Origin: CAG-390 sp964384555
Lineage (GTDB): Bacteria > Bacillota > Clostridia > Oscillospirales > CAG-272
DNA length: 64,000 bases
Assembly (NCBI GenBank): GCA_964384555.1
Contig: CAYLLA010000001.1
Span: 1-64,000 of the forward strand
Direction of reading: 5' to 3'
Part shown: positions 1-6,519 of the stretch, in pieces
How the letters are laid out: every line of letters starts with the position of its first letter
Position numbering within the stretch: position 1 is the first letter of the stretch
Position numbers and translations under genes: made by a program
Notes under the pieces: model-generated
Seen by the model: only the letters and a program-made list of their open reading frames with translations
What the model was told of the DNA's origin: nothing
Database searches by the model: none

Positions 1-123
1 AAGGGAGCTGGCGCTCCGCGCCTGAGGGATTGTAAGATCTCATCAATTCAAGGTCCGCCATGCGGATCTCTTCCGTATTTCGCTTGTGTGTAAACAAAAG
101 TTTCAAATTGATCCTTTATGATG
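1..123. other. Left edge, no supported gene
   Basis: No start codon with a ribosome binding site and no family-like peptide is visible. The plus-strand frames stop at about 25, 35 and 93, so the 3' tail of an upstream gene could be present, but none can be recognised. Confidence 0.3.
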
Positions 124-152
124 TTGCAAAACCGAGCGTTTTGTTATATAAT
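124..152 (+). promoter_or_regulatory. Promoter for nagB
   Basis: TTGCAA (124-129) and TATAAT (147-152) are separated by 17 bp, about 80 bp upstream of the nagB start. Assignment is by pattern only. Confidence 0.6.
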
Positions 153-230
153 ATATACAACAGCAATCGGTGACGTCGCCGCGGGCGGCGCACCGCATGA
201 ATCATGCAAAACGAAAGGAATCAAAACGCT

Positions 231-965
231 ATGAGCATTAAGGATCAGGTCAAGGTCTGCCGCGACTATAATGAGATGTCTCGCATGGCGGCGGAGGTAT
301 TTGCCGACTACATCAAGGAGAACCCGCAGGGCATCCTCGGTCTTGCAACAGGCTCGTCCCCCGAGGGGCTTTACGCTTGCCTTGTTGAAAAATACAAAAA
401 CGGAGAGCTTGATTTCTCCGGTATCACCTCCTACAATCTTGATGAGTATTATCCCATCACTCCGGATAACGATCAGAGCTATCGCTATTTTATGAATCAT
501 CATCTTTTCGATCACGTAAATATCAACAAGGAGAACACCTTTGTTCCTGACGGCACGGCGGCAGATCCCGATGCGTTTTGCCGCGATTACGATGCCAAGA
601 TAAAAGCGGCGGGCGGTATCGGCCTGCAGCTGCTCGGCGTTGGCCAAAACGGTCACATCGGCTTTAACGAGCCGGCGGACGAGCTTGTGGGCGGTACTCA
701 CCTCACCGAGCTGACCGAAAGCACCATAGATGCAAACTCCCGCTTCTTTGCTACGCGCGAGGACGTTCCGCGCCATGCCATCACCATGGGTATCGATAAC
801 ATAATGGAGGCACACGGCGTTGTTTTGGTCGTCTCCGGCAAGAACAAACACCGCGCACTCATGGCACTTCTGAACGAGCCTGAAAATCCCCATTTGCCCG
901 TGACCCTTTTGCGCAGACACAAAAATCTTTTGGTCTTCTGCGATGAGGATGCATACAACGGCTGA
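231..965 (+). CDS. nagB: Glucosamine-6-phosphate deaminase
   Basis: Converts glucosamine 6-phosphate to fructose 6-phosphate and ammonia in cytosolic amino-sugar catabolism. The product is 244 residues, the length of the short Bacillus-type enzymes. It shows the family motifs LDEYYPI (about residues 70-76) and GVGQNGHIGFNEP (about 136-148), which hold the catalytic Asp/His/Glu region. The ATG at 231 is chosen because GAAAGGA (213-219) lies at proper spacing; an in-frame ATG at 204 lacks such a site. A UPF0340 gene follows 12 bp downstream, so the two are probably cotranscribed. No nagA is visible in the window. Confidence 0.95.
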   Translation: MSIKDQVKVCRDYNEMSRMAAEVFADYIKENPQGILGLATGSSPEGLYACLVEKYKNGELDFSGITSYNLDEYYPITPDNDQSYRYFMNHHLFDHVNINKENTFVPDGTAADPDAFCRDYDAKIKAAGGIGLQLLGVGQNGHIGFNEPADELVGGTHLTELTESTIDANSRFFATREDVPRHAITMGIDNIMEAHGVVLVVSGKNKHRALMALLNEPENPHLPVTLLRRHKNLLVFCDEDAYNG

Positions 966-977
966 TAAGGCAAGACA

Positions 978-1532
978 ATGATCGAACGTATAAAAGCAGA
1001 GGCGGAGGCAGTGCTTGACGAGCTGCTGGATGTTGCATCGCTCCGCCGCGACGATATTTTGGTGGTGGGATGCTCCACCTCCGAGGTCGTGGGCGGCGTG
1101 ATTGGCAAAAACTCGTCGGCGGAGGCCGCCGCGGCGATATATGAGGCGATAGCCCCCAAGCTCCGTGAGCGCGGTGTGTATCTTGCCGCCCAGTGCTGTG
1201 AGCACCTGAACCGTGCACTGGTGGTTGAGCGTGAATGCGCCGAAAAGTACGGTCTTTGCGAGGTGTGTGTTCTGCCGCGCCCGCATGCAGGCGGCTCTTG
1301 GGCGACCTGCGTTTACGGCGCTATGGATGACCCGGTGATGGTGGAGAGCATATCCGCGCACGCGGGTATAGATATCGGTCTGACACTTGTTGGAATGCAC
1401 CTGCGCCCTGTGGCTGTGCCTGTGCGCACAAAGCAGGATAGTATACTGAACGCTCGTGTCGTTTGCGCTCGCACACGTCCCAAGCTTATAGGCGGCATTC
1501 GCGCCGAGTATCCCGAGGGATATTCAAGATGA
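978..1532 (+). CDS. UPF0340 / TIGR01440 family protein (YwlG-like)
   Basis: A 184-residue cytosolic protein that matches the conserved UPF0340 family: VVGCSTSEVVGG near residue 30, AAQCCEHLNRALV near 70, and a C-terminal RTRPKLIGG-type segment. The biochemical function of the family is unknown. The gene starts 12 bp after nagB and is followed by a strong hairpin, so it is the last gene of a two-gene transcript. The call rests on recognisable family sequence; no function is inferred. Confidence 0.85.
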   Translation: MIERIKAEAEAVLDELLDVASLRRDDILVVGCSTSEVVGGVIGKNSSAEAAAAIYEAIAPKLRERGVYLAAQCCEHLNRALVVERECAEKYGLCEVCVLPRPHAGGSWATCVYGAMDDPVMVESISAHAGIDIGLTLVGMHLRPVAVPVRTKQDSILNARVVCARTRPKLIGGIRAEYPEGYSR

Positions 1533-1574
1533 TCTGGTCGCACGCGGCGAAAAAATAATACCGAGCTATCGGTC

Positions 1575-1630
1575 AGCGCAGGGCGGGGAGGTCCTACTGA
1601 GGAAACTCCCGCGCCCCGCGCTTGTTTTTT
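1575..1630 (+). terminator. Rho-independent terminator after the nagB transcript
   Basis: A long GC-rich stem (GCGC.GGGCG.GGGAG pairing with CTCCCGCGCCCCGCGC) is followed by a T run at 1625-1630. Confidence 0.75.
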
Positions 1631-1661
1631 ATATTAAAACGTAAAAAAAGTGAAAATTCGA

Positions 1662-1691
1662 TTGACATCAGCCCTCATTGTGTGATATAAT
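1662..1691 (+). promoter_or_regulatory. Promoter for the MinD-like gene
   Basis: TTGACA (1662-1667), 18 bp, TATAAT (1686-1691), with a TG upstream of the -10 (tgtgaTATAAT). Confidence 0.75.
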
Positions 1692-1730
1692 ATGAATCGA
1701 TAAGCTCCACACGGAAAGGCAGGGTGTAAT

Positions 1731-2564
1731 ATGAGCTCTTGCGGGCGCACGATATATATAGTTACCTCCTGCAAGGGTGGGATAGGCAAATCTACAGTTG
1801 CCGCAAATCTTGCCGCGGTCTTGGCAGAGGGCGGGCATCGCACTCTCCTGATCGATTGCGACCTTTCAAACAGGTCGCTGGATCTTATCCTCGGCTGTGA
1901 GGATGAGGTGGTGTATGATATCTGTGATCTTACATCAGGCAGGGTGGCACCCGATAGGGTGATCATGAGCGGCGACCGCTGTGACGAGCTGTTTTTTATC
2001 CCCGCGCCGCTGATGAGTGCCGAGCCGTTTGATGCCGAGCAGTTCAGCCGTGCCGTGGAGCGTGCCGCCGATGCCGTTAATGCCGAGTTCGTGTTTATAG
2101 ATACCCCCGGCGCGGCAGATGGTATCCTGCCGATCATCTCTCCGGTTGCCGATGGCGCACTGATCGTTGCCTCGCATCAGCCGACCTCTATCAGGGGCGC
2201 GGAGAAGATGGGCTACATATTGGAGTCACTTGGGATCGAGCGGCAATATCTTGTTATCAATATGTTCGATGCGGATGCAGTGCTGTCAGGCGAGCGTATT
2301 GGGATCAATGAGCTGATAGACAAAACACACATAAAGCTTTTGGGCGTTATCCCCGCATCGTCGGGTCTTGCCGCCGAGCAGGAGCGCGGACGGCTGTGTA
2401 CCGATGGTGTGACGGTCGGCAGACGTAAAAAGAAAAAGATCCTGCGCGAGTGCAGGGAAGTTGCGGCCGCCTTTGGCGAGACCGCGGCAAGGCTTACAAG
2501 CGAGCAGCTGCCGCTGCTTGGCGGAATCTCCGCCTCCCGCCGCCGTAAATTGCTTTATAAGTGA
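1731..2564 (+). CDS. MinD/ParA-family ATPase
   Basis: A 277-residue SIMIBI-class ATPase of the MinD/ParA type. It has the deviant Walker A KGGIGKST (residues 15-22), a LLIDCDL switch segment and FIDTPG at the Walker B position. Length and layout fit MinD (about 265 residues), and the C-terminus is basic (SRRRKLLYK), which could act in membrane association as the MinD C-terminal helix does. No minC or minE lies beside it and it has its own promoter, so a role in division-site placement is only one option; a FlhG-like or other positioning role is possible. The next gene is a methylglyoxal-synthase-like protein 155 bp away. Confidence 0.8.
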   Translation: MSSCGRTIYIVTSCKGGIGKSTVAANLAAVLAEGGHRTLLIDCDLSNRSLDLILGCEDEVVYDICDLTSGRVAPDRVIMSGDRCDELFFIPAPLMSAEPFDAEQFSRAVERAADAVNAEFVFIDTPGAADGILPIISPVADGALIVASHQPTSIRGAEKMGYILESLGIERQYLVINMFDADAVLSGERIGINELIDKTHIKLLGVIPASSGLAAEQERGRLCTDGVTVGRRKKKKILRECREVAAAFGETAARLTSEQLPLLGGISASRRRKLLYK

Positions 2565-2719
2565 TAAGGTCGGCAAAAATATAAAACAAGAGACCAACAA
2601 AAGTTGCACTACAAAAAAGGATGATCAGCAGATCCTTGGATATTCAGATGCTTCGACGAGATAAAAAAGTCCGTCGAATACATAAAATGAAACAGGATGG
2701 GAAAGGTACGGTATCGTAA

Positions 2720-3139
2720 ATGGAAATAGCTATCATAGCACATGACCTTAAAAAAGAGCTTATGACACAGTTTTGCATTGCATATTGCGGCATACTCAGC
2801 AAACACAATCTTTGTGCCACCAGCATAACAGCCAAGTGTATTTCCGATGCCACCGGACTTAAGATAGAGCGTTTGCTTACCGGCCATCAGGGCGGTGAGG
2901 AGCAGATAGCACTGCGTATAGCTTACAATGAGATCGACCTGTTGCTCGATTTCCGTGATACTCGCCCCGAGTCGGTGCTCAACGAGCGTGAGCATGAGCT
3001 GCTCCGCATGTGCGATCTTTATAACATTCCCGTAGCCACAAATATCGCAACCGCCGAGGCGCTTATAATCGCCCTTGACCGCGGCGATCTGAACTGGCGC
3101 GAGTATGTAAATCCGCATTCAAAGCACGGCGGTATATAA
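2720..3139 (+). CDS. Methylglyoxal-synthase-like protein, degenerate active site
   Basis: A 139-residue single MGS-fold protein with clear overall similarity to MgsA, which converts dihydroxyacetone phosphate to methylglyoxal. It keeps the N-terminal AHD (H8, D9) and the C-terminal NIPVATN..TA segment. Against E. coli MgsA, the catalytic Asp71 of GGDQQ is Glu (E60 in GGEEQ), His98 is Leu (L87) and Asp101 is Arg (R90). The phosphate-binding TGTTG is altered to TSITA. The fold call is firm, but synthase activity is doubtful; a regulatory or ligand-binding role is an inference. The ATG at 2720 follows a GGGAAAGG-type site. Confidence 0.75.
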   Translation: MEIAIIAHDLKKELMTQFCIAYCGILSKHNLCATSITAKCISDATGLKIERLLTGHQGGEEQIALRIAYNEIDLLLDFRDTRPESVLNEREHELLRMCDLYNIPVATNIATAEALIIALDRGDLNWREYVNPHSKHGGI

Positions 3140-3159
3140 GCGAATCGCACTCACGGATC

Positions 3160-3433
3160 ACTGTGTGATCGGACGAGCTAAAACGCAACACAAAGCAAAA
3201 ACACTACACTACTATAAGCTTCAAAGAAAAGCGGCGGGACATGTCCCCGCAGGTGAGCGTGTACAGAGAGGGAGCGACAGGTGCGAGCTCCTCACGCGGC
3301 CGCGGTGATACCACCCGACTGTTGGTATGGATAAAATGCGCAGATATTTTGCGCGATGAGTTAAAACTCGGGTGGAACCGTGTGACCATAGTCGCACCCC
3401 GAACAGCATTTTGCTGTCGGGGTGCGCTTTTTA
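3160..3433 (+). ncRNA. T-box riboswitch upstream of thrS
   Basis: The leader carries the T-box antiterminator core CGGGTGGAACCGTG (3369-3382), which senses uncharged tRNA. It is followed by an intrinsic terminator stem (3394-3428) with a T run to about 3433. Upstream, CAGAGAGG and GGTG/GAGCTCC elements resemble Stem I, and candidate ACC (Thr) specifier triplets lie at 3310-3315. The 5' boundary is approximate. An open frame that runs through this leader into thrS is an artefact of the lack of stops. Confidence 0.85.
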
Positions 3434-3507
3434 TAAAAAATAAAAATTATAATTATGATCATCGATCGAGCATCCCGCGTAGTGCGGGGTGTATCAAGGA
3501 GGAAAAA

Positions 3508-5406
3508 ATGAAGATCAGATTCAATGATAACGTTATCACATCGGATGCGCCGATAAGCGTATACGATGCCGCCAAGGAGGCGGGCATTATCGGTCGCGAG
3601 CATATTGCGGCACGCGTAAACGGCACGCTTTGCGAGCTTACACATGTGATCGATGGCGATGCCGAGGTCGAGCTGTTGACATTTGAGAGCGAGGACGGCA
3701 AGCATGTTTACCGTCATACCGCATCTCACATTCTTGCCCAAGCCGTTAAAAGGCTCTACCCGCAGGTAAAGCTCACCATCGGTCCGGCGGTAGAGAACGG
3801 CTTTTACTATGACTTTGACAGCGATGTATCCTTTACCCCCGATGTGCTGGATAAGCTTGAGGCGGAGATGAAAAAGATCATCAAGGAGAACCACCGCATA
3901 GAGCGCTTTGAACTGCCCCGCGAGGAGGCCGTGAAGTTCATGACCGAGCGCGACGAGCCTTATAAGGTCGAGCTTATAAACGAGCTGCCGGCAGATGCTG
4001 TTATCAGCTTTTATCGTCAGGGCGAATTTGTTGACCTTTGTGCAGGACCTCACCTTTTCTCCACCGGCACCGTTAAGGCCATAAAGCTCACACAGTGCAC
4101 CGGCGCATATTGGAAGGGCGATCAGCAAAACAAAATGCTCCAGCGCGTGTACGGCATAGCCTTCCCGAGCAAGGACGAAATAAAGGAATACCTTGCGTTC
4201 CTTGAGGAGGCCAAAAAGCGCGACCACCGCAAGCTTGGCCGCGATCTTGACCTGTTTGATATCATGGATGAGGGCCCGGGATTCCCGTTCTTCTACCCGA
4301 AGGGAATGGTGCTTCGCAACCTGCTTGAGGATTACTGGCGCCAGATCCACCGCAAGGCGGGTTACGAGGAGATAAAAACTCCTATGATACTCAGCCGCAC
4401 ACTGTGGGAGACCTCCGGTCACTGGGATCACTATCAGGAAAATATGTACACCACAAAGATCGACGATGCCGACTTTGCAATAAAGCCCATGAACTGCCCG
4501 GGCGGAATGCTTGTTTACAAGCGCAAGCTTTGGAGCTATAAGGAGCTGCCCTGCCGTTGCGGCGAGCTGGGTCTTGTACACCGCCATGAGCTTTCGGGTG
4601 CTCTGCACGGACTTATGCGCGTGCGTTGCTTCACACAGGATGATGCGCATATCTTTATGACTCCCGAGCAGATAAAGGATGAGATCATCGGCGTTTATAA
4701 GCTGATCGACGAGGTCTACTCGGTATTCGGTCTGCCCTATACCATGGAGCTTTCCACCCGCCCCGAAAACAGCATAGGCGCGGATGAGATGTGGGAGCTT
4801 GCCACAAACGGTCTGCGCGGCGCACTTGATGAGATCGGCAAGCCCTATATCATCAACGAGGGAGACGGCGCATTCTACGGTCCTAAGATCGACTTCCACG
4901 TGCGCGATTGCCTTGGCAGAACATGGCAGTGCGGTACTATCCAGCTGGATATGAACCTGCCCGAAAGATTTGATCTGACCTATGTCGGTGCAGATAACGA
5001 GCGCCATCGCCCTGTTATGATCCACCGTGTCGTGTTTGGATCCATCGAGCGCTTTATCGGCATCATTACCGAGCATTTTGCAGGCGCCTTCCCGCTTTGG
5101 CTCTCCCCGGTACAGGTCAAGGTACTGGCCATCGGTGCAGAGCATGAGGAGTATGCACGTCGCGTGGGTGACGAGCTTGAAAAGGCCGGCCTCCGCGTTG
5201 AGGTGGACGTAAGAAACGAAAAGATAGGCTACAAGATCCGTCAGGCACAGCTTGAAAAGGTTCCTTATATGCTCGTTGTGGGTGATAAGGAGCGCGAGGA
5301 CGGCACTGTGGCTGTCCGCTCTCGCAAGGACGGTGACCTTGGCGTTTCGGCTATTGCCGACTTTATCGCAAAGGCCGTCGAGGAGAACGACACAAAAGCG
5401 CTTTGA
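3508..5406 (+). CDS. thrS: Threonyl-tRNA synthetase
   Basis: Class II synthetase that charges tRNA-Thr in the cytosol. The 632-residue protein has the full layout: an N-terminal TGS domain (to about residue 60), the editing domain with HTASH (70-74) and the Cys/His of LCAGPH near 178-182, the class II catalytic core with MNCPGG and RCFTQDDAHIF, and the C-terminal anticodon-binding domain. The start at 3508 follows AAGGAGG (3496-3502) and sits after the T-box terminator, so expression should rise when tRNA-Thr is uncharged. A tRNA-Thr gene lies about 4 kb away at 9648-9723. Confidence 0.97.
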   Translation: MKIRFNDNVITSDAPISVYDAAKEAGIIGREHIAARVNGTLCELTHVIDGDAEVELLTFESEDGKHVYRHTASHILAQAVKRLYPQVKLTIGPAVENGFYYDFDSDVSFTPDVLDKLEAEMKKIIKENHRIERFELPREEAVKFMTERDEPYKVELINELPADAVISFYRQGEFVDLCAGPHLFSTGTVKAIKLTQCTGAYWKGDQQNKMLQRVYGIAFPSKDEIKEYLAFLEEAKKRDHRKLGRDLDLFDIMDEGPGFPFFYPKGMVLRNLLEDYWRQIHRKAGYEEIKTPMILSRTLWETSGHWDHYQENMYTTKIDDADFAIKPMNCPGGMLVYKRKLWSYKELPCRCGELGLVHRHELSGALHGLMRVRCFTQDDAHIFMTPEQIKDEIIGVYKLIDEVYSVFGLPYTMELSTRPENSIGADEMWELATNGLRGALDEIGKPYIINEGDGAFYGPKIDFHVRDCLGRTWQCGTIQLDMNLPERFDLTYVGADNERHRPVMIHRVVFGSIERFIGIITEHFAGAFPLWLSPVQVKVLAIGAEHEEYARRVGDELEKAGLRVEVDVRNEKIGYKIRQAQLEKVPYMLVVGDKEREDGTVAVRSRKDGDLGVSAIADFIAKAVEENDTKAL

Positions 5407-5484
5407 GCCTTGAGTCAAAAGCATGACAAACAATTGTCTGCCGAAGCTTAAGATAATAAGATAACATTATCATAATAACCATAA

Positions 5485-5531
5485 CCCCCCACCACCCCGC
5501 CAAAGCGTTGCTTTGGCGGGGTGGTGGGGGG
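5485..5531. terminator. Perfect 22-bp inverted repeat between thrS and the DUF4349 gene
   Basis: The arms 5485-5506 and 5510-5531 are perfectly complementary with a GTT loop. It lies between convergent genes and probably stops transcription in both directions. Neither side has a clear T run, so it is not a textbook intrinsic terminator. Confidence 0.6.
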
Positions 5532-5549
5532 TATAATAGATGATATGGA

Positions 5550-6428
5550 TCAGTGCTTTTTCTTTCGTGTGGCGATAAAGATGATCAAAAATACGATTGC
5601 GGCGATGAGCGCCAGCATTGCAAGCGTGGGCAAAAGCGACACGATGAAGACTGCGGCATCCTGCCAAAACTCGCCAAAGGCTTGCCAGCTGGAGGCAAAT
5701 GCCTCGCTTACTCTGTCGCCAAAGGTCTCGGCACCGTCGTCTGTCAGTGTTGCGACCTCGGTGAGGGATATACTGACGGTCGAATAGCTGACTCGGCTGT
5801 CATATGTGCGCAGCTTTGCCTCAAGGGAGGCGATGTCCTGCTCTATGTCAGAGAGTCTGGTCTGCATAGTCAGCCAAAATTCATACTCGCGGGAGTTGTC
5901 TATCGATGCCATCATCTTTTGCAGGCTCTCGCGCTCTGCCTTTAGCGTGGTGAGCCGCGCCTCGGTGTCGTAATATGCCTCTGTCACATTCTCGGTGTTT
6001 GAGGTACAGCGGGTCACATTCATGATCCCGTCAAGCGAGTTTACAAAATCGCCAAAGCTTTCTGCGGGGATGCGCACGATGAGGGAAAGATAGCGGTGAC
6101 TGCCGGAGGAGCTGTAGGACGAACCGCGTGAGCTTTGACTTTCGATATACCCGCCAAAGCTTTGAATGCTCGCGACTATATCATCGGTGGTCTTGTCAAA
6201 GTCAAGTGTTTCGGCATCTATTTGGCAGGTCCTTATCAGCTTTTGAGAGCTGTCGGTGTCGGGAATATCCAAAAGTCCGGAGCTTATGTTCTCCCCGTAG
6301 TACTCATCCTTTGGCGCTTCACTGTCATATCCGCCTTTTATGTGGTCGGATGATGTGCCTACAGCGCTGCAGGAGCAGAGGATGAGCATGACCGTCGCCA
6401 GTATGAGGGCCGCAAGTTTCCTTTTCAT
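5550..6428 (-). CDS. DUF4349 domain lipoprotein
   Basis: A 292-residue secreted lipoprotein. The N-terminal signal ends in a lipobox (LILCSCS), then comes a short linker and the DUF4349 domain. That domain includes a region rich in heptad-like Leu/Glu spacing (about residues 155-205, likely coiled coil) and ends in a hydrophobic helix (about 262-285) followed by a basic tail. The protein is thus probably anchored at both ends to the outer face of the membrane. The function of DUF4349 is unknown. The gene lies downstream of valS on the same strand; a 12-bp hairpin separates them. Confidence 0.85.
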   Translation of the reverse strand: MKRKLAALILATVMLILCSCSAVGTSSDHIKGGYDSEAPKDEYYGENISSGLLDIPDTDSSQKLIRTCQIDAETLDFDKTTDDIVASIQSFGGYIESQSSRGSSYSSSGSHRYLSLIVRIPAESFGDFVNSLDGIMNVTRCTSNTENVTEAYYDTEARLTTLKAERESLQKMMASIDNSREYEFWLTMQTRLSDIEQDIASLEAKLRTYDSRVSYSTVSISLTEVATLTDDGAETFGDRVSEAFASSWQAFGEFWQDAAVFIVSLLPTLAMLALIAAIVFLIIFIATRKKKH

Positions 6429-6473
6429 GGTGGTGCATCTCCTTTTTTAATATTATTGGATCGTTTTCTTTTA

Positions 6474-6504
6474 CACCTCAGCCGCGCGCGAAGCGGCTGA
6501 GGTG
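6474..6504. terminator. Hairpin downstream of valS
   Basis: CACCTCAGCCGC (6474-6485) pairs perfectly with 6493-6504. The T run lies on the plus-strand side (6515-6521), opposite to the direction of valS, so its strength for valS is uncertain. Confidence 0.45.
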
Positions 6505-6519
6505 CGGGGGGGCCTTTTT

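Noticed and set aside
144..1400. Long minus-strand frame opposite nagB and the UPF0340 gene
   Set aside because: It is antisense to two well-recognised genes, has no family-like sequence and no ribosome site; it arises from the low stop density of GC-rich coding DNA.
1575..1630. Possible structured RNA (a GAGGAAAC segment that recalls RNase P RNA)
   Set aside because: The segment is only the loop side of a long terminator stem followed by a T run; no further RNase P elements are present.
3241..3507. Upstream extension of the thrS frame
   Set aside because: It runs through the T-box leader and its terminator. The start at 3508 has a strong ribosome site and matches the family N-terminus.
3361..5433. 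690-codon minus-strand frame opposite thrS
   Set aside because: Fully antisense to a clear thrS gene, with composition typical of a shadow frame.
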